This document shows, piece after piece, positions 53,401 to 64,000 of a stretch of DNA of 64,000 bases. The translations under genes and the position numbers were made by a program. The stretch covers positions 13,424,378-13,488,377 of the forward strand of contig OZ038316.1 of NCBI GenBank assembly GCA_964035775.1. Reading direction: 5' to 3'. Every line of letters begins with the position of its first letter. The stretch's first letter is position 1. Source of the DNA: Osedax frankpressi (lineage: Eukaryota; Annelida; Polychaeta; Sabellida; Siboglinidae). The notes beneath the pieces were generated by a model. It was not told where the DNA came from, searched no databases, and worked only from the letters and a program-made list of their open reading frames with translations.

Positions 53401-56400
53401 CTCTCTCTTATTCTCTCTCTTATTCTCTCTCTTATTCTCTCTCTTATTCTCTCTCTTATTCTCTCTCTTATTCTCTCTCTTATTCTCTCTCTTATTCTCT
53501 CTCTTATTCTCTCTCTTATTCTCTCTCTTATTCTCTCTCTTATTCTCTCTCTTATTCTCTCTCTTATTCTCTCTCTTATTCTCTCTCTTATTCTCTCTCT
53601 TATTCTCTCTCTTATTCTCTCTCTTATTCTCTCTCTTATTCTCTCTCTTATTCTCTCTCTTATTCTCTCTCTTATTCTCTCTCTTATTCTCTCTTATTCT
53701 CTCTTATTCTCTCTCTTATTCTCTCTCTTATTCTCTCTCTTATTCTCTCTTATTCTCTCTCTTATTCTCTCTCTTATTCTCTCTCTTATTCTCTCTCTTA
53801 TTCTCTCTCTTATTCTCTCTCTTATTCTCTCTTATTCTCTCTTATTCTCTCTTATTCTCTCTTATTCTCTCTTATTCTCTCTTATTCTCTCTTATTCTCT
53901 CTTATTCTCTCTTATTCTCTCTCTTATTCTCTCTTATTCTCTCTCTTATTCTCTCTCTTATTCTCTCTTATTCTCTCTCTTATTCTCTCTTATTCTCTCT
54001 CTTATTCTCTCTCTTATTCTCTCTTATTCTCTCTTATTCTCTCTTATTCTCTCTTATTCTCTCTTATTCTCTCTCTTATTCTCTCTCTTATTCTCTCTCT
54101 TATTCTCTCTTATTCTCTCTTATTCTCTCTTATTCTCTCTTATTCTCTCTTATTCTCTCTTATTCTCTCTTATTCTCTCTTATTCTCTCTTATTCTCTCT
54201 TATTCTCTCTTATTCTCTCTTATTCTCTCTCTTATTCTCTCTTATTCTCTCTCTTATTCTCTCTCTTATTCTCTCTCTTATTCTCTCTCTTATTCTCTCT
54301 TATTCTCTCTCTTATTCTCTCTTATTCTCTCTTATTCTCTCTTATTCTCTCTTATTCTCTCTTATTCTCTCTTATTTCTCTTATTCTCTCTTATTATCTC
54401 TTATTCTCTCTTATTCTCTCTTATTCTCTCTTATTCTCTCTTATTCTCTCTTATTCTCTCTTATTCTCTCTCTTATTCTCTCTCTTATTCTCTCTCTTAT
54501 TCTCTCTCTTATTCTCTCTTATTCTCTCTTCTCTTATTCTCTCTCTTATTCTCTCTTATTCTCTCTTATTCTCTCTTATTCTCTCTTATTCTCTCTTATT
54601 CTCTCTTATTCTCTCTTATTCTCTCTTATTCTCTCTTATTCTCTCTCTTATTCTCTCTCTTATTCTCTCTCTTATTCTCTCTCTTATTCTCTCTCTTATT
54701 CTCTCTCTTATTCTATCTCTTATTCTCTCTCTTATTCTCTCTCTTATTCTCTCTCTTATTCTCTCTCTTATTCTCTCTCTTATTCTCTCTCTTATTCTCT
54801 CTCTTATTCTCTCTCTTATTCTCTCTTATTCTCTCTTATTCTCTCTTATTCTCTCTCTTATTCTCTCTCTTATTCTCTCTCTTATTCTCTCTCTTATTCT
54901 CTCTCTTATTCTCTCTCTATTCTCTCTCTTATTCTCTCTCTTATTCTCTCTCTTATTCTCTCTCTTATTCTCTCTCTTATTCTCTCTCCTTATTCTCTCT
55001 TATTCTCTCTCTTATTCTCTCTTATTCTCTCTTATTCTCTCTTATTCTCTCTTATTCTCTCTCTTATTCTCTCTCTTATTCTCTCTCTTATTCTCTCTCT
55101 TATTCTCTCTCTTATTCTCTCTCTTATTCTCTCTCTTATTCTCTCTCTTATTCTCTCTCTTATTCTCTCTCTTATTCTCTCTCTTATTCTCTCTCTTATT
55201 CTCTCTCTTATTCTCTCTCTTATTCTCTCTCTTATTCTCTCTCTTATTCTCTCTCTTATTCTCTCTTATTCTCTCTCCTTATTCTCTCTTATTCTCTCTC
55301 TTATTCTCTCTCTTATTCTCTCTTATTCTCTCTCTCATTCTCTCTTATTCTCTCTCTTATTCTCTCTCTTATTCTCTCTCTTATTCTCTCTCTTATTCTC
55401 TCTCTTATTCTCTCTCTTATTCTCTCTTATTCTCTCTCTTATTCTCTCTCTTATTCTCTCTTATTCTCTCTTATTCTCTCTTATTCTCTCTTATTCTCTC
55501 TTATTCTCTCTCTTATTCTCTCTCTTATTCTCTCTTATTCTCTCTCTTATTCTCTCTTATTCTCTCTTATTCTCTCTTATTCTCTCTTATTCTCTCTTAT
55601 TCTCTCTTATTCTCTCTTATTCTCTCTTATTCTCTCTTATTCTCTCTTATTCTCTCTTATTCTCTCTTATTCTCTCTTATTCTCTCTTATTCTCTCTTAT
55701 TCTCTCTTATTCTCTCTTATTCTCTCTTATTCTCTCTTATTCTCTCTTATTCTCTCTTATTCTCTCTTATTCTCTCTCTTATTCTCTCTTTTTATCTCTT
55801 ATTCTCTCTTATTCTCTCTTATTCTCTCTTATTCTCTCTTATTCTCTCTTATTCTCTCTTATTTCTCTCTTATTCTCTCTTATTCTCTCTTCTTATTCTC
55901 TCTTATTCTCTTCTTATTCTCTCTTATTCTCTCTTATTCTCTCTTATTCTCTCTTATTCTCTCTTATTCTCTCTTATTCTCTCTTATTCTCTCTCTTATT
56001 CTCTCTCTTATTCTCTCTTATTCTCTCTTATTCTCTCTCTTATTCTCTCTCTTATTCTCTCTCTTATTCTCTCTCTTATTCTCTCTTATTCTCTCTCTTA
56101 TTCTCTCTTATTCTCTCTTATTCTCTCTTATTCTCTCTCTTATTCTCTCTTATTCTCTCTCTTATTCTCTCTCTTATTCTCTCTCTTATTCTCTCTCTTA
56201 TTCTCTCTCTTATTCTCTCTCTTATTCTCTCTCTTATTCTCTCTCTTATTCTCTCTCTTATTCTCTCTCTTATTCTCTCTCTTATTCTCTCTCTTATTCT
56301 NNNNNNNNNNNNNNNNNNNNNNNNNNNNNNNNNNNNNNNNNNNNNNNNNNNNNNNNNNNNNNNNNNNNNNNNNNNNNNNNNNNNNNNNNNNNNNNNNNNN

Positions 56401-56793
56401 NNNNNNNNNNNNNNNNNNNNNNNNNNNNNNNNNNNNNNNNNNNNNNNNNNNNNNNNNNNNNNNNNNNNNNNNNNNNNNNNNNNNNNNNNNNNNNNNNNNN
56501 TAACTCCTTTCTCTCTCCTCTTGCTCTTGTCTCTCCCCTAACCCATGTCTCCTTTAATTCCTCCCGCTCTCTATCCCCGCCTGCATTTCCACGCGAATAC
56601 ATTATATTGCGAATTCATTATGTAATACTATATTATTAGCTAGAACCAGACGCTAGCTCACAATCAATATGGCGATTTCTGTACACTTCACCCCGCACCC
56701 ACCCCGCACCCACCCCACACCCACTACTAGGTTTACGTCTATACCTTAGTCATAGAGTTTGAGGAATGCCACTACCTATCACTACCTTAATCC

Positions 56794-56854
<61 letters not shown>

Positions 56855-59800
56855 TTATAATCCAATCTCAAATGCATGTCATATCCTTATCCTCTTATGC
56901 CTCTACCAGACTCTCCCCTACCAAACTATGTCTAAACCCTACCTTACACTCTGTCTACCATAATCCGACCCTACCACTACTATAACCTACCCGACACTTA
57001 CTACATGTCGTATATACAGCTATGCCTCTCAACACATACGATTAACTCTGCCACAAATACCATCAAACTATTCGTATCCATGTACTGCATAGCCTATCCC
57101 ATTCATCAATGTGTACAATATACTGTGAATTATATATATATATATATATATATAGTCGATAGAAAATATATTTAATATATTACCTATAATATATAATAAA
57201 AGATAATATATTATCTGTATGTAGATGTTATTTTCTATTTTCGGTGTGAAATGCTAAATCTACTATACTGAGTACATAAAATAGTAATGATAGGATGATT
57301 AAATTGTAGAATCTGTCTCCTTCTCCCTCTCTCCTCTCTCCTTCACCTCTCCCTCTACCTATACCTCTCCCTCTCCCTCTCTCTCCTCTCATTCACCTCT
57401 CCCTCTACCTATATCTCTCCTTCTCCCTCTCTCCTCTCTCCTTCACCTCTCCCTCTACCTATACCTCTTCCTCTCCCTCTCTCCTCTCTCATTCACCTCT
57501 CCCTCTACCTATATCTCTCCTTCTCCCTCTCTCCTCTCTCCTTCACCTCTCCCTCTACCTATATCTCTCCTTCTCCCTCTCTCCTCTCTCCTTCACCTCT
57601 CCCTCTACCTATACCTCTCCCTCTCTCCTCTCTCCTTTACCTCTCCCTCTACCTATACCTCTCCATATCCCTCTCCTTCTCCCTCTCTCTACCTAACCTC
57701 TCCATTTCCCTCTCTTTCTCCCTCTCACTCTCCCTCTACATATTCCTCTCCATATCCCTCTCACTCTACTTCACACTCTCCCTCTTCCTCTCTCCCTACT
57801 TCACGCTCACCATTTCCATATACATCTCCCACTCCCACTCCCTCTCCCTTTCCCTCACCTTCTCATTATATCCCTCTTTCTCTCTCCCCCTCCCTTACCA
57901 TCTCCCAAACCCAAACCCAAACCCTTTCTATCTTCCTTTCCATCTTCCTATCCATATTCCTCTCCTTTTCCATCTTCCTCTCCCTTTCCATCTTCCTTTC
58001 CCTTTCCATCTTCCTCTCCCTCTCTCTCTCTCTCTCCATCTCCGTATCCCTCTTCCTCTTCCTTTTTCTATCCCGTTTTGCGATGCCCATTCTCAGCCGA
58101 TAGAGTCGTAATGTTACGTAATGTTACGTATTGTTATGTATTGTTACGTATTGTTACGTATTGTTACGTATTGTTACGTATTGTTACGTATTGTTACGTA
58201 TTGTTACGTAATGTTACGTATTGTTACGTAATGTTACGTAATGTTACGTATTGTTACGTATTGTTACGTATTGTTACGTATTGTTACGTATTGTTACGTA
58301 TTGTTACGTATTGTTACGTATTGTTACGCATTGTTACGCAGCTATTGCGGTCATCGGTAGGGTCATCGACGGATCGCCCTCCGCCTAATTGTTATTACGT
58401 AATCTGGCCAATCTATCACGGCCTGTACAGTGGAGATAAGATGAGCGTGCCGTGGTCATTTCTCGGTACTTTCGACTATCTTCCGTGGTCAACACTCGAC
58501 CGTAATATATTAATAGAATGTTATCCCGTATGCCGTCGACCCATTCAAACGCCAGCCGCATCCCCGTTGACCGACTTCTCGCTTTCATAGAACAAAGCCG
58601 TAGCTTTTGCCGTCAGGACTAACGTGTGCTACGAAGGATCGGTCGACGACGATGCTCCGCTTCAAGGTCACGCGGTGACCTTTGCCGTCCGAGACTTTCT
58701 GCATATAAAGGAGGTTAGTCGAGGCTATTTATTGAAGCTATTTATAATTCATTACATTACATAGACTCATTAACTTCAGTTGAGTGTTATTTTTCGAAAG
58801 TGAAACTAGGATCTATATATATAAAAATAATAAAGTTAATTTCTATAGTGCCTGGGTGATTACTTCGACTTCGTCAGATTACATAATAAGTACATAGAAT
58901 TTATAATTGATAACATGCTTTTTATGGCATATTTTCTACAACACAATAAACTAGCTACAATTCTTTTTATGTTTTTACTTCATTATGATTTTTTTCATTT
59001 CAACTTTATCTTATTACTTAATATATTGGTAATATTAGTATAAAACTAACCTCATTAATGTGAACAGTTGTATTTAATGTAACAGTATATGGAGTAGTTA
59101 GTGAAAGAATTAATAAAGTTATTATTATTAATGAAGTTATAAAGTGCGAATTAAGTTAATAGAAGTGGGAAAGTTAAAATAAGTGTTTAATTGGAGGGTA
59201 AATAAATAGTTTAATAGCTCGCATTATGTCTCAGTGACCCCATCTCCTACTCCTTCCTACCCCTCCTACCCCATCTACACCCCCTACTCCTTCCTACCCC
59301 TCCTACCACATCTACACCCTCCTACTCCTTCCTACCGCTCCTACCCCATATATACCCTCCTACTCATTCCTACCCCTCCTACCCCATCTACACCCTCCTA
59401 CTCCTTCCTACCCCTCCTACCCCATATATACCCCCCTACTCCTTCCTACCCCTCCTACCCCATCTACACCCTCCTACTCCTTCCTACCCCTCCTACCCCA
59501 TCTACACCCTCCTACTCCTTCCTACCCCTCCTACCCCATCTACACCCTCCTACTCCTTCCTACCCCTCCTACCCCATCTACACCCTCCTACTCCTTCCTA
59601 CCCCTCCTACCCCATATATACCCCCTACTCCTTCCTACCCCTCCTACCCCATCTACACCCTCCTACTCCTTCCTACCCCTCCTACCCCATATACACCCTC
59701 CTACTCCTTCCTACCCCTCCTACCCCATCTACACCCTCCTACTCCTTCCTATCCCTCCTACCCCATATATACACCCTACTCCTTCCTACCCCTCCTACCC

Positions 59801-62800
59801 CATCTATACCCTCCTATTCCTTCCTACCCTCCTACCCCATCTACACCCTCCTACTCCTTCCTACTCCTCCTACCACATCTACACCCTCCTACTCCTTCCT
59901 ACCCCTCCTACCCCATCTATACCCCCTACTCCTTCCTACCCCTCATACCCCATCTACACCCCCCTACTCCTTCCTACCCCTCCTACCCCATCTACACCCT
60001 CCTACTCCTTCCTACCCCTCCTACCCCATATATACCCCCTACTCCTTCCTACCCCTCCTACCCTATATATACCCCCCTACTCCTTCCTACCCTTCCTACC
60101 ACATCTACACCCTCCTACTCCTTCCTACCCCTCCTACCCCATATATACCCCCCTACTCCTTCCTACCCCTCCTACCATATCTTCACCCTCCTACTCCTTC
60201 CTACCCCTCCTACCCCATATATACCCCCTACTCCTTCCTACCCCTCCTACCCTATATATACCCCCCTACTCCTTCCTACCCCTCCTACCCCATCTACACC
60301 CTCCTATACCCTTCTTACTCTCCTTCACTCAACTACACCCTCCTACACCCTTCCTACCCCTCCTACCCCATCTACACCCTCCTACTCCTTCCTACTCCTC
60401 CTACCCCATCTACACCCTCCTACTCCTTCCTACCCCTCCTACCCCATCTATACCCCCTACTCCTTCCTACCCCTCCTACCCCATCTACACCCCCCTACTC
60501 CTTCCTACCCCTCCTACCCCATCTACACCCTCCTACTCCTTCCTACCCCTCCTACCCCTCCTACCCCATATATACCCCCTACTCCTTCCTACCCCTCCTA
60601 CCTTATATATACCCCCCTACTCCTTCCTACCCTTCCTACCACATCTACACCCTCCTACTCCTTCCTACCCCTCCTACCCCATATATACCCCCCTACTCCT
60701 TCCTACCCCTCCTACCATATCTTCACCCTCCTACTCCTTCCTACCCCTCCTACCCCATATATACCCCCCTACTCCTTCCTACCCCTCCTACCATATCTTC
60801 ACCCTCCTACTCCTTCCTACCCCTCCTACCCCATATATACCCCCTACTCCTTCCTACCCCTCCTACCCTATATATACCCCCCTACTCCTTCCTACCCCTC
60901 CTACCCCATCTACACCCTCCTACTACTTCCTACCCCTCATACCCCATCTATACCCTCCTACTATTTCCTACCCCTCATACCCCATCTACACCCTCCTATA
61001 CCCTTCTTACTCTCCTTCACTCAACTACACCCTCCTACACCCTTCCTACCCTCCTATGCCCATCTACACCCTCCTACCCTCATACACCCTTCATACCCCT
61101 CCTACCCCATATACACCCTCCTATCCTTCTAACTCTTCTTCACCCAACTACACTATCTTACATCCTCCTACCCCATATACACCCTATATACACCCTTTCT
61201 ACCCTCCTACACCCTTCTACCCCATTTACACCTATTTATACCCTCCTACACCCTTCTACCCCATCTACACCCTACTACCTTATTTACACCCTCCTACATC
61301 CTCCTACACCGTCCTACATCCTCCAACCCCGTCTACACCCTCCTACCTCTCCTATACACTCCTACCCCACTTACACCCTCATATACCCATATACACCCAT
61401 CTACACTCTTCTACACACTCCTACACCCTATCTACACCCTCATACCCATCTACACCCTCCTACACCATCCTACACCATCCTACCCCATATACACCCTCCT
61501 ATACCATTCCTACCCTCCTATACCATTCCTACCCTCCTATACCCATCTACACCCTCCTACCCCATATACAACCTTCTACCCCATTTACACCCTCATATAC
61601 CCATCTATACACACCTATCCCATATACACCCTTCTATCCCATTTACACCCTCCTACCCCATCTACACCCTCCTACACCATTCTATCCCATCTACACCCTC
61701 ATATACCATTCCTACCCTCCTATACCCATCTACACCCTCCTACCCCATATACACCCTTCTACCCCATCTACACCCTCCTATACCCATCTACACCCATCTA
61801 CACCCTCCTACACCCTCCTACCCCATATACACCCTTCTACCCCATCTACCCCATTTACACCCATCTACACCCTCCTATACCCTTCTACCCCAGCTACACC
61901 CTACTATACCCTTCTACCTAATATACACCCTCATACACCCTCATACAGCCTCCTACACCGTCCTACACCGTCCTACATCCTCCAACCCCGTCTACACCCT
62001 CCTACAAACTCCTATCCCCAGCAACCCCTCTTACTCCCTCCTACCCCACCTACTCTCTCCTACCCCATATACACTCTCCTACTCCCTCCTACCACATATA
62101 CATCCTCCTACACCCTTCCTACCACCTTCTACCATCTCCTACTTCCTACTACCTTCTCCTACGCTATACCCCCTCCTAATCCTTCTACTCCCTCCAATCC
62201 CCTCATACCCCCTCCTACCCCATACGCCCTCATATTCCCTCCCACCCATTCCTATCCCCTCCTACTCCTTCCTACTTCCTCCTACCCATCCTACTATCTC
62301 CTACCCCATACCTCCTCCTACTTCCTCTTACCCCTTCCTATCCCCTCCTACTTCCTCCTACCCATCCTACCATCTCCTACCCCATACGTCCTCCTACTTC
62401 CTCCTACCCATCCTACTATCTCCTACCCCATACCTCCTCCTACTTCCTCTTACCCCTTCCTATACCCTCCTACTTCCTCCTACCCATCCTACCATCTCCT
62501 ACCCCATACCTCCCCATACCTCCTTCCTACTTCCTCCTATCCATCCTACCATCTCCTACCCCATACCTCCTCCTACTTCCTCTTACCCCTTCCTATCCCC
62601 TCCTACTTCCTCCTACCCATCCTACCATCTCCTACCCCATACCTCCCCATACCTCCTTCCTACTTCCTCCTACCCATCCTACCATCTCCTACCCCATACC
62701 TCCTCCTACTTCCTCTTACCCCTTCCTATCCCCTCCTACTTCCTCCTACCCATCCTACCATCTCCTACCCCATACCTCCCCATACCTCCTCCTACTTCCT

Positions 62801-63767
62801 CTTACCCCTTCCTATCCCCTCCTACTTCCTCCTACCCATCCTACCATCTCCTACCCCATACGTCCTACTACTTCCTCCTACCCATCCTACTATCTCCTAC
62901 CCCATACCTCCTCCTACTTCCTCTTACCCCTTCCTATCCCCTCCTACTTCCTCCTACCCATCCTACCATCTCCTACCCCATACCTCCCCATACCTCCTTC
63001 CTACTTCCTCCTACCCATCCTACCATCTCCTACCCCATACCTCCTCCTACTTCCTCTTACCCCTTCCTATCCCCTCCTACTTCCTCCTACCCATCCTACC
63101 ATCTCCTACCCCATACCTCCCCATACCTCCTTCCTACTTCCTCCTACCCATCCTACCATCTCCTACCCCATACCTCCTCCTACTTCCTCTTACCCCTTCC
63201 TATCCCCTCCTACTTCCTCCTACCCATCCTACCATCTCCTACCCCATACCTCCCCATACCTCCTTCCTACTTCCTCCTACCCATCCTACCATCTCCTACC
63301 CCATACCTCCTCCTACTTCCTCTTACCCCTTCCTATCCCCTCCTACTTCCTCCTACCCATCCTACCATCTCCTACCCCATACCTCCCCATACCTCCTTCC
63401 TACTTCCTTCTACCCATCCTACCATCTCCTACCCCATACCTCCTCCTACTTCCTCTTACCCCTTCCTATCCCCTCCTACTTCCTCCTACCCATCCTACCA
63501 TCTCCTACCCCATACCTCCCCATACCTCCTCCTACTTCCTCTTACCCTGTCCTGTCCAGAAATACAACAATGACTGGTGGATAGGCCGTGTGGTCAAGGA
63601 GGGCTGTATCGTCGGTTTCATTCCGTCTCCGGCGAAACTCGAGAGTTTGAAGTTGGTGCAGTCGAGCGGACGCAAACATTACACCGGAAAAACAAATAGC
63701 TCCAGTAACCTTGACAACCTGCTCAACTCGAAACCCAACTCTCGCGGATCTACCCCGCCCACGCCAG
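43286..63767 (+). CDS. CACNB: Voltage-gated calcium channel beta subunit (CACNB), 5' half; continues past the window
   Basis: Exons recognised are 43286-43360 (start), 48209-48283, 58591-58713 and 63560-63767, with phases 0, 0, 0 then 1. CACNB proteins are cytoplasmic MAGUK-like subunits (SH3-HOOK-GK) that bind the alpha-1 channel and control its trafficking and gating. Diagnostic blocks are [36 protein letters not shown], and [20 protein letters not shown], i.e. the SH3 region. The last exon gives the start of the variable HOOK. Exon 2 ends SSSYVRRQ, like the family's variable N-terminus ending ...SFVRQ. The conserved helical exon normally between it and [10 protein letters not shown] (GSADS...LEKAR in vertebrates) was not found. 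It may be hidden by the assembly gap, or partly represented by read-through of exon 2. The GK domain lies beyond 64000. Confidence 0.9.
44806..45165. repeat. 16-bp minisatellite
   Basis: Around 22 copies of ACAGACAGACACCC(G/C)T, with ACCG/ACAG variants in blocks. It produces long open frames on both strands because it lacks stops, not because it is coding. Confidence 0.92.
45225..45845. repeat. 34-bp GC-rich minisatellite
   Basis: About 18 copies of CACAAACCCACGAGGTCCAA plus ACCCCGGTGGCCAG, with a variant TTACCCCGCACACC linker recurring in the first and last thirds. Confidence 0.92.
45846..46080. other. CpG-rich unique patch open in several frames, function unknown
   Basis: Just after the 34-bp array, a plus-strand frame from 45869 reads [20 protein letters not shown] and ends at 46075. 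A minus-strand frame is open over the same DNA. I recognise no family and no splice sites that fit CACNB. Confidence 0.3.
47094..47155. repeat. (AT)n microsatellite
   Basis: An AT run interrupted by ACACAC. Confidence 0.85.
48209..48283 (+). CDS. CACNB: CACNB candidate exon 2 (variable N-terminus)
   Basis: The acceptor TGATTTTCAG precedes [20 protein letters not shown] then YVRRQ, with donor CAG|GTTAGT. The serine-rich segment ending Y-V-R-R-Q parallels S-F-V-R-Q before the next exon in vertebrate beta subunits. The frame stays open to 48433 ([20 protein letters not shown]...), so a longer exon is possible. Confidence 0.6.
48652..56300. repeat. 7.6 kb TTATTCTCTC satellite array
   Basis: 10-bp TTATTCTCTC and 12-bp TTATTCTCTCTC units alternate in long homogeneous blocks (for example mostly 12-mers about 53090-53690, and 10-mers about 52306-52780). 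By eye there is no G on the plus strand anywhere in it. It gives a meaningless 2,600-codon open frame. It runs into an assembly gap, so its true length is unknown. Confidence 0.97.
56301..56500. other. Assembly gap (200 N)
   Basis: Exactly 200 N, a conventional placeholder for a gap of unknown size. It lies in the CACNB region where one conserved exon is missing. Confidence 0.98.
56501..57311 (+). other. Intronic unique sequence of CACNB
   Basis: CT-rich array remnant, short CACCCCGCACC repeats, and an (AT)n run at 56795-56848. I found no exon here. Confidence 0.6.
57312..58070. repeat. CT-rich minisatellite, ~60-bp irregular unit
   Basis: Repeated CACCTCTCCCTCTACCTATA blocks separated by CTCTCC runs decay into simple CT sequence to the right. 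The plus strand is almost pure pyrimidine. Confidence 0.85.
58108..58337. repeat. 10-bp minisatellite TTGTTACGTA
   Basis: About 22 copies of TTGTTACGTA, with AATGTTACGTA variants. Each contains the palindrome TACGTA with a CpG. Confidence 0.92.
58591..58713 (+). CDS. CACNB: CACNB exon (start of SH3 region)
   Basis: 41 codons, phase 0-0: [20 protein letters not shown] and [16 protein letters not shown]. The acceptor is GCTTTCATAG and the donor GAG|GTTAGT. It joins directly to KYNNDWW in the next exon. Confidence 0.95.
58714..59228 (+). other. CACNB intron, unique 5' part
   Basis: AT-rich unique DNA between the donor and the start of the pyrimidine-rich array. Confidence 0.7.
59229..63545. 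repeat. 4.3 kb pyrimidine-rich satellite filling a CACNB intron
   Basis: The left part (to ~61030) has ~36-bp units such as CTACTCCTTCCTACCCCTCC plus TACCCCATCTACACC. The middle is degenerate. The right part (from ~62250) has a higher-order period of about 130 bp. The sense strand is almost free of G and has only a few AG dinucleotides (near 61890, 61945 and 62015). The two long open frames through it are artefacts. Confidence 0.95.
63560..63767 (+). CDS. CACNB: CACNB exon (SH3, start of HOOK)
   Basis: It encodes [34 protein letters not shown] and a Ser/Asn-rich tail. The acceptor CTGTCCTGTCCAG is continuous with the satellite, and the donor is CCAG|GTTAGC, phase 1. Confidence 0.96.
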
Positions 63768-64000
63768 GTTAGCCCGCCCCCTTTCCTCCCCCCCCCCCCC
63801 TTTCCCCCCATTCCGGGTTTGGTTGGTACCAACTTTTTTTAGATTTTTTTCTGCGCTCGCACCAGATTCACTACAAAACTTGGTTACTCCACTTACCACG
63901 TTAGTTTACTGTCACCTTCGATGTGGGTAACCCCTGCCCCCATACCGGATACCTCCTAGGTTAGCTCCTTTCCTACGGCCCCAACGTTCAATACCGTGAA
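63768..64000 (+). other. CACNB intron continuing past the window
   Basis: Contains a C homopolymer near 63787-63800 and unique DNA. No exon is seen. Confidence 0.6.

Noticed and set aside
48598-56541. A 2,647-codon open frame of Leu/Ser/Ile/Tyr repeats
   Set aside because: It is entirely the TTATTCTCTC array, which lacks stops in this frame; it also reads through the N gap. It lies in a CACNB intron.
59234-63584. Two long Pro/Tyr/Thr/Ser-rich frames (632 and 842 codons)
   Set aside because: They are stop-poor readings of the pyrimidine-rich satellite. The second ends by reading into the CACNB exon in the wrong frame.
1-64000. tRNA, rRNA, LINE/SINE, DNA transposon or retroelement genes
   Set aside because: I looked for T-arm boxes, reverse transcriptase and transposase motifs and saw none; only tandem arrays and small foldbacks are evident.

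Overview
This is nuclear DNA of an animal. The genes are spliced, with mostly short exons and GT-AG introns, and they encode metazoan families: COX6B, RPS11 (uS17), NDUFV3, two tandem glucoside-xylosyltransferase genes and a voltage-gated calcium channel beta subunit. The DNA is very AT-rich between genes and unusually rich in long tandem arrays. I cannot name the species. Nearly all large open frames in the window are artefacts of tandem arrays; the real genes were found by joining short exons on phase and homology.

Layout, left to right. (1) 1-2709, minus: one 2.7 kb open exon of a Thr/Ser/Asn/Pro-rich mucin-like protein that runs off the left edge, with a possible hydrophobic exon at 3349-3390. 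(2) 2.7-8.9 kb: AT-rich DNA with (AT)n runs and a foldback repeat. (3) 8880-9811, plus: complete COX6B. (4) 9.8-13.1 kb: AT-rich intergenic DNA. (5) 13131-14421, minus: complete RPS11, whose second intron holds three tandem C/D-box snoRNAs resembling SNORD35/U35. (6) 14495-16715, plus: complete NDUFV3, head to head with RPS11 across only 73 bp. (7) 17001-22562 and 24264-36919, minus: two tandem GXYLT-type xylosyltransferase genes; copy A lacks a recognised N-terminal exon, and copy B is nearly complete but has no in-frame ATG. (8) 37.0-43.3 kb: AT-rich intergenic DNA. (9) 43286-63767 and beyond, plus: 5' half of a calcium channel beta subunit (CACNB) gene. Its introns hold a 7.6 kb TTATTCTCTC array, a 200-N assembly gap and a 4.3 kb pyrimidine-rich array.

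Three patterns stand out. First, several of the largest intronic arrays lie with their G-free or G-poor strand as the RNA sense strand, on either genomic strand according to the host gene. Several directly abut 3' splice sites, so the array itself supplies the polypyrimidine tract. Second, 13 of 21 5' splice sites fixed by homology and phase have T at intron position +3 (GTT), where animals normally have a purine. Third, a U35-like snoRNA in an RPS11 intron, an association also known in mammals, is here triplicated. COX6B, RPS11 and NDUFV3 are housekeeping genes of mitochondria and translation. The GXYLT pair would act on Notch-type EGF repeats in the secretory pathway. CACNB is a membrane-excitability gene.
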